From assembly GCA_022432975.1 (NCBI GenBank), contig CM039506.1, positions 16,318,121-16,382,120 of the forward strand: a stretch of 64,000 nucleotides of DNA, in the 5' to 3' direction. The translations under genes and the position numbers were made by a program. This document shows positions 37,640-50,755 of the stretch, in pieces (the stretch's first letter is position 1; every line of letters starts with the position of its first letter). Source of the DNA: Begonia masoniana (lineage: Eukaryota; Streptophyta; Magnoliopsida; Cucurbitales; Begoniaceae). The notes below the pieces were generated by a model that had not been told where the DNA came from, did not search any database, and saw nothing but the letters and a program-made list of their open reading frames with translations.

Positions 37640-40600
37640 CGAATCACGCCACTGGGCGACTGTCTCACATAGTCCCTCGCGAATGGCACCCTGACGCGAC
37701 TGGGCGACTGTCTCACATAGTCCCTCGCGAATGGCACCCTGACGCGACTGGGCGACTGTCTCACATAGTCCCTCGCGAATGGCACCCTGACGCGACTGGG
37801 CCGCTCCCATGGAGTCCCTCGCGGGTGTCACTCTCACGCCACTGGCGACTGTCTCACATAGTCCCTCGCGAATGGCACCCTGACGCGACTGGGCCGCTCC
37901 CATGGAGTCCCTCGCGGGTGTCACTCTCACGCCACTGGCGACTGTCTCACATAGTCCCTCGCGAATGGCACCCTGACGCGACTGGGCGACTGTCTCACAT
38001 AGTCCCTCGCGAATGGCACCCTGACGCGACTGGGCGACTGTCTCACATAGTCCCTCGCGAATGGCACCCTGACGCGACTGGGCGACTGTCTCACATAGTC
38101 CCTCGCGAATGGCACCCTGACGCGACTGGGCCGCTCCCATGGAGTCCCTCGCGGGTGTCACTCTCACGCCACTGGCGACTGTCTCACATAGTCCCTCGCG
38201 AATGGCACCCTGACGCGACTGGGCGACTGTCTCACATAGTCCCTCGCGAATGGCACCCTGACGCGACTGGGCCGCTCCCATGGAGTCCCTCGCGGGTGTC
38301 ACTCTCACGCCACTGGCGACTGTCTCACATAGTCCCTCGCGAATGGCACCCTGACGCGACTGGGCGACTGTCTCACATAGTCCCTCGCGAATGGCACCCT
38401 GACGCGACTGGGCGACTGTCTCACATAGTCCCTCGCGAATGGCACCCTGACGCGACTGGGCGACTGTCTCACATAGTCCCTCGCGAATGGCACCCTGACG
38501 CGACTGGGCCGCTCCCATGGAGTCCCTCGCGGGTGTCACTCTCACGCCACTGGCGACTGTCTCACATAGTCCCTCGCGAATGGCACCCTGACGCGACTGG
38601 GCGACTGTCTCACATAGTCCCTCGCGAATGGCACCCTGACGCGACTGGGCGACTGTCTCACATAGTCCCTCGCGAATGGCACCCTGACGCGACTGGGCGA
38701 CTGTCTCACATAGTCCCTCGCGAATGGCACCCTGACGCGACTGGGCGACTGTCTCACATAGTCCCTCGCGAATGGCACCCTGACGCGACTGGGCGACTGT
38801 CTCACATAGTCCCTCGCGAATGGCACCCTGACGCGACTGGGCCGCTCCCATGGAGTCCCTCGCGGGTGTCACTCTCACGCCACTGGCGACTGTCTCACAT
38901 AGTCCCTCGCGAATGGCACCCTGACGCGACTGGGCGACTGTCTCACATAGTCCCTCGCGAATGGCACCCTGACGCGACTGGGCGACTGTCTCACATAGTC
39001 CCTCGCGAATGGCACCCTGACGCGACTGGGCGACTGTCTCACATAGTCCCTCGCGAATGGCACCCTGACGCGACTGGGCGACTGTCTCACATAGTCCCTC
39101 GCGAATGGCACCCTGACGCGACTGGGCGACTGTCTCACATAGTCCCTCGCGAATGGCACCCTGACGCGACTGGGCGACTGTCTCACATAGTCCCTCGCGA
39201 ATGGCACCCTGACGCGACTGGGCGACTGTCTCACATAGTCCCTCGCGAATGGCACCCTGACGCGACTGGGCGACTGTCTCACATAGTCCCTCGCGAATGG
39301 CACCCTGACGCGACTGGGCGACTGTCTCACATAGTCCCTCGCGAATGGCACCCTGACGCGACTGGGCCGCTCCCATGGAGTCCCTCGCGGGTGTCACTCT
39401 CACGCCACTGGCGACTGTCTCACATAGTCCCTCGCGAATGGCACCCTGACGCGACTGGGCGACTGTCTCACATAGTCCCTCGCGAATGGCACCCTGACGC
39501 GACTGGGCCGCTCCCATGGAGTCCCTCGCGGGTGTCACTCTCACGCCACTGGCGACTGTCTCACATAGTCCCTCGCGAATGGCACCCTGACGCGACTGGG
39601 CGACTGTCTCACATAGTCCCTCGCGAATGGCACCCTGACGCGACTGGGCGACTGTCTCACATAGTCCCTCGCGAATGGCACCCTGACGCGACTGGGCGAC
39701 TGTCTCACATAGTCCCTCGCGAATGGCACCCTGACGCGACTGGGCGACTGTCTCACATAGTCCCTCGCGAATGGCACCCTGACGCGACTGGGCCGCTCCC
39801 ATGGAGTCCCTCGCGGGTGTCACTCTCACGCCACTGGGCGACTGTCTCACATAGTCCCTCGCGAATGGCACCCTGACGCGACTAGGCCGCTCCCATGGAG
39901 TCCCTCGCGGGTGTCACTCTCACGCCACTGGGCGACTGTCTCACATAGTCCCTCGCGAATGGCACCCTGACGCGACTGGGCCGCTCCCATGGAGTCCCTC
40001 GCGGGTGTCACTCTCACGCGACTGGGCGACTGTCTCACATAGTCCCTCGCGAATGGCACCCTGACGCGACTGGGCGACTGTCTCACATAGTCCCTCGCGA
40101 ATGGCACCCTGACGCGACTGGGCCGCTCCATGGAGTCCCTCGCGGGTGTCATTCTCACGCGACTGGGCGACTGTCTCACATAGTCCCTCGCGAATGGCAC
40201 CCTGACGCGACTGGGCCGCTCCCATGGAGTCCCTCGCGGGTGTCACTCTCACGCGACTGGGCGACTGTCTCACATAGTCCTCGCGAATGGCACCCTGACG
40301 CGACTGGGCATCTCACATGCGAGTCCCTGAGGGTGTCACTCCACTCGACTGGCGACTGTCTCACAGAGGTCCCCGCGCAATTGCACCCTGACGCGACTGG
40401 GCCCGCTCCCATGGAGTCCCTCGCGGGTGTCATTCTCACGCGACTGGGCGACTGTCTCACATAGTCCCTCGCGATGGCACACTGACGCGACTATGGCGCT
40501 CCCATGGAGTCCCCTCGCGGGGTGTCACTCTTCCCTCGACGACTGGGCGACTGTCTCACATAGTCCCCCCCTCGCGAAATGGCACCCTGGACGCGACTGG

Positions 40601-40670
40601 GCCGCTCCCATGAGTCCCTCGGGATGTCACTTCTCACGCGACCTAGGGCGACTCGACTCCCTCGACTCAG
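37640..40670. repeat. Array of about 60 units with two alternating monomers
   Basis: Monomer A is 48 bp (it contains GACTGTCTCACATAGTCCCT). Monomer B is 45 bp (it contains CGCTCCCATGGAGTCCCT). Both share TCCCTCGCG and TCACGC/TGACGC cores, so they are diverged versions of one ancestor. B occurs about 16 times, irregularly. Units are near-perfect until about 40100, then degrade with indels and extra C bases to 40670. Both lengths are multiples of three, so ORFs of up to 784 codons appear on both strands. They have no start context and are not genes. Confidence 0.92.
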
Positions 40671-40739
40671 ATTTCCCTTCATGCTCACCACCCACTACCA
40701 TGCTTGAAACTCAGGGGTTCGTAGTTCGAAAACACTGAA

Positions 40740-41100
40740 ATGCCACGCCCAAAAGCTAAACCATTACTCAACCGAAACATAACAATCAACCACAAAATAA
40801 TGCCCTACAGTACCATAACTCAGAATGAAGCAAAGCAACCAAACGACAATTGATTCCTTAACGCGACTCCACCAAACCATAATTGCTACATTATCGTTCA
40901 ACTTAGCAGTTTCGTCTCCATACAATGTCTAACCAACAAATGAGACAACCAAACAACCAACAACCAACAATGTTTAACCAACAAAGAAAACAACCAACCA
41001 ACAACAACCAACAAACAACCAACAATGCTTATCCAACAAAGAAGCCGACCAAACAACAACTATCACAAAATAAACCCTACCGTTCCGTGCTGTAGGCCCA
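40740..41100. other. AAC-rich part of LTR G
   Basis: This segment is dominated by CAACCAACAA-type words. There is no ORF and no recognised signal apart from its membership of solo LTR G. Confidence 0.6.
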
Positions 41101-41929
41101 AAGGCAAAACACAACGTCCTCTACTTACCTGGCGTTCTAGCCCGTTCAGAATGCTTGATTTTCTGTCCACCTACGACTCGACCTACGATAAATAGTCAAA
41201 CTTTATTAAAATCAAGCCTACATCCACTAATTTACTCTCAAACTACTATTTCTAGCCTAATCTAACTAAAACCTAACTAAACGGGCCATTAATTTGGGTT
41301 CGGTAAAAACCGACCCAAAACTTCAAACGCGCGTAACTTTTGCGTCGGATATCGGAATCGAATGATTCTAGCGGCCACGTACTCCTCTAATACCCTATTT
41401 TAACTTGCCAAAAGGAATTTTAAAACAAACGACCCTAGCTAGGTCAAAACTCAGAAAACCCGAATCTGCCCTTAACCTGAAAATTCCCCGTTTCTTATTT
41501 TTCATCAATTCTCACCAATTCCTTCACCAATCGATCACATATATCCTCAATTAGCATAATCTAACCAAAAATCCCGAGATAACAAGCAAAACCCGAAATG
41601 CCCAAATCGGGCTTAACTGTATTTCGCCCAAATTGAGCTTCCCACAACTCGGGGACCATTGCTGGTCCAAGGGTCGGCAAACCCATGCCGAGAGCTCCCA
41701 AAATCGGCCGGTGGTCGGAGCACAAACTCGCTCCTCACCCTCGGCCACGAACAGAGCAAAAACAGAGGAAAACTTATGCATACCGATCGATTTGTGCGCG
41801 GCGACGGCGGAAATGGCAGCCCTAGAAGCTGTCGACGTTGTCTGGCTGGAACCACGGCGGTGAACGACCGTCGCCTTCGTCGCTCGCGCCTCACCCTCTC
41901 CCTTGCTCTGCCATGCGGTCGGGAAATCG

Positions 41930-41961
41930 AACAACAGAATGGCTTCGGCCATTCTGTTGTT
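41930..41961 (-). repeat. Hairpin in LTR G matching the C-family hairpin
   Basis: The plus strand reads AACAACAGAATGGC, loop TTCG, GCCATTCTGTTGTT: a perfect 14-bp stem. Against 21415-21449, one internal pair changes from G-C to A-T and the apical pair changes from T-A to C-G on both arms. Confidence 0.85.
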
Positions 41962-42457
41962 TTATGTTTTGTTTTATTTATTTATTTTTAATAATAATAA
42001 TAATAATAAAACTAACTGTAACGACCCCGGAGGGATCGCCACGTATACATGACTTTCGTGATCATTTACCTCTTAACCTCCACACTCTGTTCTTTAAGTG
42101 ATACTATTATATATTTCTTTTGAACAGACTTAGAACTTAAAACTTGACTCGCGAGCAACATAACGTCTGACAGAAACTAACTCATCCAAAAACCCGACTC
42201 TTTTATTAATATAGTGAATTGTTAGTTCACAGAACCGAGCGACTAGGCTTGGCCATCGGCTTCCTGACAAATTCGGGCAGAGAAGAAATGCCCGCAAATC
42301 TCTTAACATAATCCTACTCAGGTTTGCATGGGTTTGCATGCATCAACCCACAGAAATTACATCATCCGGTCATCACGTGCATTACGCGTGGCTCACTTAT
42401 CATCGCCTATCAGAGGACATCTTCCGGTGAGCACGAGTCAAACACGTGACTCCTTAA

Positions 42458-42790
42458 ATTCTCATCCGGTCACTAGGCGACAAAATAGCATTTACATCAT
42501 CCGGTAGAGAAATACACTTCATCCACCGGTCACTAAACGACAGAATAACGTGTACGTCATCTGGAAGAGAAATACACTTCGTCTACTGGTCATTAAACGA
42601 CAGAATAACGTGTACGTCATCCGGAAGAGAAATACACTTCGTCTACCGGTCACTAAACGACAGAATAACTCCCTTCTTATCCGGTGTTAAAACACCTACA
42701 TCACCCGGTAGTGGACCTCTACCGGTCACTAGATGACAAAAATGACATTCACATCGTACAGTGACATCCACTGGTCACTAGACGACAAAA
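42458..42790. repeat. Minisatellite with about 60-bp units in LTR D
   Basis: Tandem units contain ACCGGTCACTAAACGACAGA and ACGTGTACGTCATC. Element H inserted into one such unit of the other LTR (49667). The units continue there at about 49590-49666 and 55496-55745. Confidence 0.85.
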
Positions 42791-43173
42791 TACCCAAAAT
42801 CCTCAAACAACTCATACAGAAGGTAGAGTAATAACTTCTCTAAACTCCATACTTCTTACATATAAACCTAATAGGTATAACTCATAGACTCAACCGGATC
42901 ATTTAAAGCGGAAGACTTAATCAACAGATCGTTTAAAAATCCTCAAAATCATTTCCAGATTCATTAATTAAACCAGACAATCTCAAGATCCAACGTTTCG
43001 AAATAACCTTATCCTACTTAAACTTTCATATTCATTATCATAATAGGAATCATAAAACGTTAACCAGGGGTCGTAATCGCCCGCCAGCCACAGACTTCCA
43101 CCTTGGGCACCTTCCAGCAGCCAATCCTAAACATCCTCATTGATTTTGAAATCCTCACCTGAATGCTCTTCAC

Positions 43174-43825
43174 CTACATCATTAGGTGTAACTGTAAGCC
43201 TAAAGCTTAGTAAGGAATGCAATACTATCACGAGTGCATGAATGCATAATTCAGAGAAAAACATGGTCATGAGTCTTTTCTTGTTCATATTCATTGTTCC
43301 ATATTCATCATTCATATCATAGTTCATATCGCTGAACCATATTCATCATTCATATCATAGTTCATATCGTTGAATCATGTTCATCATTCGTATCATAGTT
43401 CATATCGTGTGGGATGAGAGAGGATTTGTGCCGGTAAAGGGGGTTCGACAGTGTGTTTGATCATGGTCCCTACTGCGGGTCGTATTCATATGTCCTACTG
43501 CGGACTGTGACATACGCCGAACCCACCCCAACCCTCACTCAACCACGTTGTAGGGATTTTATCATCTTATCTTGTTCATAAGAAAACATGTTTTTAAAAC
43601 ATTTTCGTATGCATAAAACATTGATAATGCATGAGCATGAGATTCTTTAACTCATCCTAGCTATATGACAGAACATTCATCCAGTGTGAAAACTTATCAT
43701 CGAACTAATCATCAACATAAATGCAAGACAGTAACATGAAAGAACTACTGATTATCGTATGAGTTTCTAACTAGCATCCTTTGATGTAGGGTCCTATTGA
43801 CCGGGAAACCTATACATTCACTTAC
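43174..43825 (-). other. Intron-like structured module in 3' LTR of D
   Basis: In minus sense, a donor CAG|GTAAGT lies at 43825. Box 1 (CCTACATCA, 43790-43782) pairs with box 2 (TGATGTAGG, 43181-43173) over 9 bp. The hairpin TAAGC-TTTAG-GCTTA (43209-43195) lies 20 nt before the acceptor at 43174. Implied intron: 652 nt. Confidence 0.5.
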
Positions 43826-44356
43826 CTGGTCTCCTTAGCATTTTGAGCTCTTTCTCTTCAAACTTCTTCACCTAAACATTCACATTGCAGTAGTTAAAAC
43901 AAAGTCCTAAAAGTTCTAACCTCAAGTCATCCTAGGGTCTAATAGACAAAGCCATTCCGAATCCTTAGTCTAACGCTCTGTGAAAATATGAAATCCAAGA
44001 GCTGAAATAGACAGGTTCGACTATTGGTTACACAGGGTTGATTGTTCTTTAAGTGTCCAAAACTGATTCGGAATGACATTACCACTCTCAGATTAACAAT
44101 GAACTATATTATTACCTTGTTGCTTAGGGATTTGAGCTACGGGTTTAAGCTGAAAACAGAGCTAAACGATTAACTGATAACTACATTGCCTAACTCATAC
44201 CTCGAGCGTAGAGTATGCGAGAAATGGCAAGGAAATCGATTGTCGGAAGGGAAATTTCCAGCTGACAGAGAGCGGGAGCTTGGGAGAGAAGAAATCGCCG
44301 AGAATGGAGAATGTCGGCTACAGTGGGTTAATGAGGTTTGAATCCTTTCCATTTCC

Positions 44357-44364
44357 TTTAAATA
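44357..44364 (-). promoter_or_regulatory. TATA-like box in 3' LTR of D
   Basis: In sense this reads TATTTAAAGG, about 160 bp into the LTR. The identical site is at 57303-57310 in the 5' LTR, where it would drive the element's transcript. Confidence 0.5.
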
Positions 44365-44524
44365 ATGGCCTCAATCATCCATTATTACAACCTTGCCACT
44401 CAACCTAGTTAAAATCCACATATAATTCATTAAACTTGTCATAAAATTCTAAACCGCGAAGATTAAATATTCATGACCGTTAATACAGTTAGGAAAATTA
44501 CCTAGTCGTGACTCGGGTGTTACA

Positions 44525-44541
44525 TCCACCCCTCCTTAAAC
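44525..44541 (-). other. Polypurine tract of element D
   Basis: In sense it ends AAGGAGGGGTGGA immediately before TGTAACACCC, the start of the 3' LTR. Confidence 0.88.
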
Positions 44542-44565
44542 AAAATTTTCGTCCCCGAAAATTGA

Positions 44566-47500
44566 TCATCCAAACAACTCAGGGTACTTGTCTAACATGT
44601 CCTGTCGTCGCTCCCACGTGGCTTCTTCAATGCCGTGATTCTTCCATAAAACTTTGACCAACGGAATCTCCTTATTCCTCAGAGTCTTCACTGCAGATTC
44701 CAATATTTGTACAGACTTCTCCTCATACATTAATGTTGGCTCAATTTCAACTTCTGTTGGCTGAACTACTTGCATCGGATCTCGTATGCATTTCCTTAAC
44801 ATTGACACGTGAAAGACATCGTGAACCTTATCCAATGATGGAGGCAATTTCAGCCTGTAAGCTGTACTACCGATTCTAGCTAAAACAAGGAAAGGTCCAA
44901 TAAATCGTGGAGTAAGTTTTCCCTTCTTGCCAAATCTTAGGACTCTTTTAAATGGTGAAATCTTCAGGAGTACTTCATCACCAACAGCAAATTCAAGATC
45001 CCTTCTCCTTTGGTCTGCATAACTCTTCTGTCGGCTTTGAGCAGTGATCATTCTTTTCCTAATAGTGGCAATCTTGTCTGACATCTGCTGCAATAACTCA
45101 GGACCTAGGAGTTTTGTTTCACCAACTTCATCCCAATACAGAGGTGATCTACATTTCCTACCATACAACGCTTCATAAGGCGCCATACCAATAGTGGACT
45201 GATAACTGTTATTGTAAGAGAACTCAACCAAGGGTAGATATCGGCTCCAAGATGCCTGAAAGTCTAGTACACAAGCCCTCAACATATCCTCAAGTATTTG
45301 GATAGTCCTTTCTGATTGGCCATCTGTCTGTGGGTGGAAAGCAGTGCTGAAGGATAACTTTGTACCTAATGTGCCTTGCAAACTTTTTCAAAACCTCGAG
45401 GTGAATCTGGGGTCACGGTCGGAGACAATAGATAAAGGGATTCCATGTAATCTGATAATCTCCTGAACATACAGGTCAGCAAGCTGGTCCATTGAGAAGG
45501 TTGTTCTTACCAGTAAAAAGTGGGCGGACTTTGTCAACCTGTCAACCACAACCCAAATACTATCGTGTCCTTTAGTTGTCTTGGGCAAACCTACAACAAA
45601 ATCCATGGCAATGTTTTCCCACTTCCATTCGGGAATGGGTAAAGGTTGAAGGGTACCTCCTGGGCGTTGATGCTCTGCCTTAACTTGTTGGCATACTAAA
45701 CATGACTCTGCAAACTTGGCCACATCCCTCTTCATGTTTGGCCACCAATAATGTAATCTTAAATCCCGATACATCTTGGTTCTACCAGGATGCACAGAGA
45801 AGGAAGATGAATGAGCTTCGGTTAAGATTAATTTACGTAACTCCTCATCACTTGGAACGTACCATCGATTTCTAAACTTTAAAATACCATCCACGGAGAG
45901 GCTGAACTCAGAGGAGGCATCCTTTAACTTACTCATCATACTATTATTCTCCTCCGAGTCCTTCTGTTGTGCCTCTTTGATCTTATATAAAACAGTTGGT
46001 TGGATGGTTAGAGTAGTAAGTAGGTTTGACAGTTCAGGAACTATTTCCAATTCAAATCTCTGAACCTCCATCCTTAGAGGTATAGACATGGTTGATATCG
46101 CGGGTTGCATGGTCTTTGACATCCTGCTTAATGCGTCAGCCACAGCATTGGCCTTACCCGGGTGATATTTAATTTTGAAGTCATAATCCTTAACAAACTC
46201 CAACCAACGTCTTTGTCTCATGTTCAATTCCTTTTGAGTGAAAAGATATTTCAAGCTCTTATGGTCAGAAAATACTTCACACTGTCGTCCATACAAATAG
46301 TGTTTCCAAATTTTCAATGCAAAAACAACAGCGGCCAATTCTAAATCATGGGTGGGGTAATTCTGCTCATAACTCTTTAACTGTCTTGAAGCGTATGCTA
46401 CAACTTTGCCCTCTTGCATTAGGACACACCCTAAACCAACTTTGGATGCATCACAGTAAACACTGAACTTTCCTTCTTCGGTGGGGAGAGTTAAAAGTAG
46501 GGCTGTCGTTAACTTCAGCTTAAGTGTCTGGAAGCCATCTTCACAGGCTTCAGTCCAAGAGTACTTGGTGTCCTTCTTTGTCAGACCAGTTAATGGCTTA
46601 GCTAACATAGAAAATCCTTTAATAAACTTCCTATAATAGCCTGCCAGACCAAGAAAACTTCTGACCTCACTGACATTCCTTGGCTGTGGCCAGTCCTTAA
46701 CAGCCTGGATCTTGGCTGGATCTACTGATATACCCTCAGCAGAAATGACATGGCCTAAAAAGTTGACCTTATCCAACCAGAACTCACACTTCGACAACTT
46801 GGCATAAAGTTGCTGCTGTTTCAATGTTGTCAAAACCACTCTTAAATGTTCTGCATGATCATCTTCGGTCTGTGAGTATATAAGGATATCATCAATGAAT
46901 ACAATCACAAACTTGTCCAAATATTCACGAAACACTCGGTTCATCAAATCCATAAAAGCTGCAGGTGCATTGGTTAATCCAAACGACATTACAAGGAATT
47001 CATAATGTCCATAACGGGTTCTGAAGGCTGTCTTAGGTATGTCTCCCTCTTTAACCTTCAGTTGGTAATAACCCGAACGTAAATCTATTTTTGAAAACAC
47101 TTTTGCTCCTTGCAATTGGTCAAACAAATCATCAATCCAAGGTAAGGGGTACTTATTCTTGACTGTCAACTTATTTAGTTCCCTGTAGTCTATGCACATT
47201 CTGAGGGAACCATCCTTCTTCTTGACAAATAAGACAGGTGCACCCCAAGGGGAACTGCTAGGGCGTATAAATCCTTTGTCTACCAATTCCTGCAGTTGAA
47301 CCTTTAACTCCTTTAATTCTACAGGTGCCATACGGTAAGGGTTCTTAGACACCAGCAATGCCTCGGGATATGTATCAATTACAAACTCCACTTCTCTATC
47401 AGGTGGTAATCCTGGCAAGTCATCCAAAAATGCCTCAGGGAACTCTCTGACTATGGAAATATCTTGTAACTCTATCCTATTCTTCACTCGAACATCCATT

Positions 47501-48978
47501 ATACTAGCTAAGTAACTCTCACAACCATTTTTCAGTAACCGGTAAATTTCTAGTGAGGATATAATCGGTATTTTACTTATCTTAGGAATAGCTTGGAAGG
47601 AATAATGATCACCATTTGGGGGTCGGAATTCAACCAAACCAGATCTACAACTTATTGTGGCATAGTGCCTAAATAACCAATCCATTCCTAATATCACCTC
47701 ATACCCTTTCATGTCAATTACGATCAGTTCTACGTATAGTTTTCTACTTCCTAAGGACACAACATCACCTTTAACAATCTGTTCAGAATGTAGGGACTTC
47801 CCTGATGGTAACATAACACTAAATGATCTTTCAGCTGGTAGAGATCCTATGTTATGGTTGCATACAAACAAGGTTGATATAAACGAGTGTGTGGCTCTAG
47901 TATCTATAAGCGTATAAGTTGAAATACCACAGATCATAATTGTACCTCTTATGACTGTATGCTGCACGGCTTCCTCATCTTCCATCATGGCAAAGACTCT
48001 GGGTGCTACCCTTGCACGGTTCGGATCTGGCGGCATGGGGCAGTCTCTGGCTATGTGTCCAACTTTATCACATCTGAAGCATCGTCCAGAATGCAACTTG
48101 CACTCACCATGGTGGTTCTTCTGGCAGTTGGAACATAGAGGGGCCAATGGTCGTTTTCCTTTCCCTTGGTCATCATTCTAGTTGAGGGGTCTCTTTATAC
48201 CTTGCTGTTGTTGCTGTGGCCCCCTGTTCTGTTGCGGCTGCCAACCTCTGCTCTGACGTGGTGGCGGCTGAGTTTCCTTCGTGAACTTCCTTGGTTGCTC
48301 ACGCTGTGCATATGCTGTCATCTCAGCCTCTTCCAACTCCAAGGCCTTAGCCGTCACTTCACCATAAGGCACATTGTGTATCCCAGCAGTCTTTACTTTC
48401 ACGAACAAACTCGGCTTCAGTCCTTGAACAAATTGATAAATCTTGTCCTCATCATCCTCAACCATACGGGGAGCAAATCGTGACAAAGCATCAAACTTGC
48501 AAATGTAGTCCGTCACAGAGCCAGTTTGTCGTAGATTCATGAACTTCTTCTTCTTGTTGGCCCGAACAGTCCTATTAAAGTACTTATCAAAGAAAGCAGC
48601 CTTGAACATTTCCCAGGTCATAGCTCCTGTATTGGGGGTACTCTGGAGTGAGTCCCACCAATGTCTTGCACTCAACTCCAAATGAAAGGCGGCATAAGTG
48701 ACCTTATCTCCCTCATCAACCTTTGCATACCTGAACATGTCCTCAATCTTTCGAATCCATTCCTCAGCATAAACAGGATCCGGAACTTGTCCATTAAATA
48801 CCGGGGGTCGAAGCCGGTGGAAATGCTCACCCCCATGGTCATGAGTTGCATTGGAGCGAGAATTTCCCTGCTCTTCCCTCAGCTGTTCGATCTGGCGAGA
48901 TTGACGCATGACCAACTCAGTCAGTTGAGCAATAGCATTGCTATCCTCATTACTCTCTCTCTGTTGTCCTCTAACCAT
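44566..48978 (-). pseudogene. Element D gag-pol polyprotein, one frame, two in-frame stops
   Basis: From the ATG at 48978 to the stop at 44566-44568 there is a single frame of about 1,470 codons, broken only by TAG at 48178-48180 and TGA at 45388-45390. Domains in order: gag capsid (residues 1-266, with ARHWWDSL and EMFKAAFFDKYF), CCHC zinc knuckle [14 protein letters not shown] (about 300), aspartic protease, RT ([10 protein letters not shown], catalytic Asp pair at 46888-46893), RNase H ([10 protein letters not shown]), integrase with HHCC and DDE core ([10 protein letters not shown], then FHPQTDGQSERT with normal D-E spacing) and a chromodomain-like end (VLWKNHGIEEATWE). The protease active site reads DTRATHSF where DSGATHSF or DTGATHSF is usual, so the key Gly is Arg, probably a GGA-to-AGA change. 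Both stops fit CAG-to-TAG and TGG-to-TGA changes. Gag and pol share one frame, as is common in this group. Confidence 0.95.
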
Positions 48979-49124
48979 CTTGAGATTCCTAACAAATAGT
49001 CATAAATACATCTTAACTTAATGACACTTACTGAAATCATAAACACTTACAGTTGCTGGAGTGTACTCAGGTGGCAATCTGTGCTGGGAGGCAGTCTGCA
49101 GAATCGATTTTAGAACCCGGTTTT

Positions 49125-49136
49125 GCTTTGATACCA
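49125..49136 (-). other. Primer binding site of element D (variant)
   Basis: In sense it is TGGTATCAAAGC, four bases from the 5' LTR. It differs from the initiator tRNA-Met complement TGGTATCAGAGC by one base. Element H has the same variant. Confidence 0.85.
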
Positions 49137-49666
49137 TAATTGTAACGACCTCGGAGGGATCGCCACGTATACATGACTTTCGTGATCATTTACCTCTTAA
49201 CCTCCACACTCTGTTCTTTAAGTGATACTATTATATATTTCTTTTGAACAGACTTAGAACTTAAAACTTGACTCGCGAGCAACATAACGTCTGACAGAAA
49301 CTAACTCATCCAAAAACCCGACTCTTTTATTAATATAGTGAATTGTTAGTTCACAGAACCGAGCGACTAGGCTTGGCCATCGGCTTCCTGACAAATTCGG
49401 GCAGAGAAGAAATGCCTGCAAATCTCTTAACATAATCCTACTCAGGTTTTCATGGGTTTGCATGCATCAACCCACAGAAATTACATCATCCGGTCATCAC
49501 GTGCATTACGCGTGGCTCACTTATCATCGCCTATCAGAGGACATCTTCCGGTGAGCACGAGTCAAACACGTGACTCCTTAAATTCTCATCCGGTCACTAG
49601 GCGACAAAATAGCATTTACATCATCCGGTAGAGAAATACACTTCATTCACCGGTCACTAAACGACA

Positions 49667-50753
49667 TGATGTGCCTACGATCCTGAAGCACAGACCAAGG
49701 TATGTATTTTGACTATTTTATTTACTAATTGGTTTGTGAATTTTGTAGGAAAAAGGTTGACTTAAAGCTTGGAATTTTAAAGAGGGAATTTGTCTTCTCA
49801 TTTACAAATTGTGTAACCAAGCTAGTATTTAATATTTAATTTACTTTGGCAAACAATGGCCTTTTATGTAATTTGGGCAAACATTTAGTCCTTATATTTA
49901 GTCATGCGTAATTAGGCATTTAAGGGTAGATTGTGTGGGTAGGATTAGTGGTGGCTTTAAGGTTGGGTTGCAACATTGGGTATTTCAAACCCACACAAAA
50001 CTTATGGGCCTAAATTTCAGCCCATTAGCCTTAAGCCCACTCACCCTCAAGCACTAAAGCTTCAGCCCAAACCTCACATGAAGAAGCCTAGCCCATTTGA
50101 CTTCAATCTGCTCCTCACCTTCACGAAGAAGCCCAGCGAGCATTCAGCAACCGAGAAGCGATCTCCAGTCGATCGCCCAGTGAGCGACCACGAGCTTCAG
50201 AAATCGACGGTGATCACTCCGCGAGCGCACAGATTGCCCACCTGGACGAGCTGACCAGTCGAAGCCCTTCCTTGCTCCAAGCAAGCAGCCTTGTCAGCTT
50301 TGGGTTCCCATTTCGCGAATGCCTGGCAGAAGCCTTCCAACGGCTATTTTCTTCTCTCGGCATTCCCAACCCTAGCCACCTTAGGTATTTAAGCATCACT
50401 TTTAGTGTTTGTACGTAACTTTTTTTATCAATACAAACCTATTTTCCCTCTCTGAAAATCCAGAAGGTTTTCTGGTTGTTGTCAAGGTAAGCCACGGCGG
50501 TTCTGCCGTGAGGAGTGTGCCTCCATTGATCACCAGCCTTACGGTGGCTGTGGTCTCTTATCTTCCCTCCCTCTCTGTTATCGGAGTTTAAAAGGCTGAG
50601 GATGAAACCGGGCCCAGCAGCTGTTGCCTTTCCACGGGAAGGCATGCACCGAGAAGCATAACATGAGATAGCTTCTCGGTCAGCCAAGGGTTTTCCACAT
50701 TCCATTTCACCTCCATTTTATTTTGTTCTGTTTTCCTCCCCCATTTTCTGTCA
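49667..50753 (+). repeat. 5' LTR of element H
   Basis: 1,087 bp, TG...CA. A TATA-like TATTTAA at 50386-50392 lies about 720 bp in. Downstream are a donor-like CAAG|GTAAGC (about 50485) and a GC-richer leader. A 92-codon ORF at 49976-50254 is present in both LTRs, but I have no support for it as a gene. Confidence 0.93.
50386..50392 (+). promoter_or_regulatory. TATA-like box of element H
   Basis: TTAGGTATTTAAGCATCAC; the same site is at 55128-55134 in the right LTR. It is the best candidate for the core promoter, as it follows a long AT-poor stretch. Confidence 0.5.
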
Positions 50754-50755
50754 AG

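Larger units (their letters stand above)
42017..44524 (-). repeat. 3' LTR of element D
   Basis: It opens TGTAACGACC and closes CGGGTGTTACA on the plus strand. It contains a minisatellite (about 42458-42790), the intron-like module (43174-43825) and a TATA-like box (44357-44364). Confidence 0.95.

Noticed and set aside
37517..39876. Long overlapping ORFs on both strands across the 48/45-bp array
   Set aside because: Unit lengths are multiples of three, so frames stay open on both strands. Simultaneous coding on both strands is not credible.
41613..41991. Overlapping ORFs of 76-133 codons near 41.6-42.0 kb
   Set aside because: They lie in the GC-rich leader-like zone of solo LTR G, overlap on both strands, and share no motif with known proteins.
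49976..50254. 92-codon ORF repeated in both LTRs of element H
   Set aside because: It is repeated only because the LTRs are repeated, and it lies upstream of the likely TATA box, so it would not be in the main transcript.
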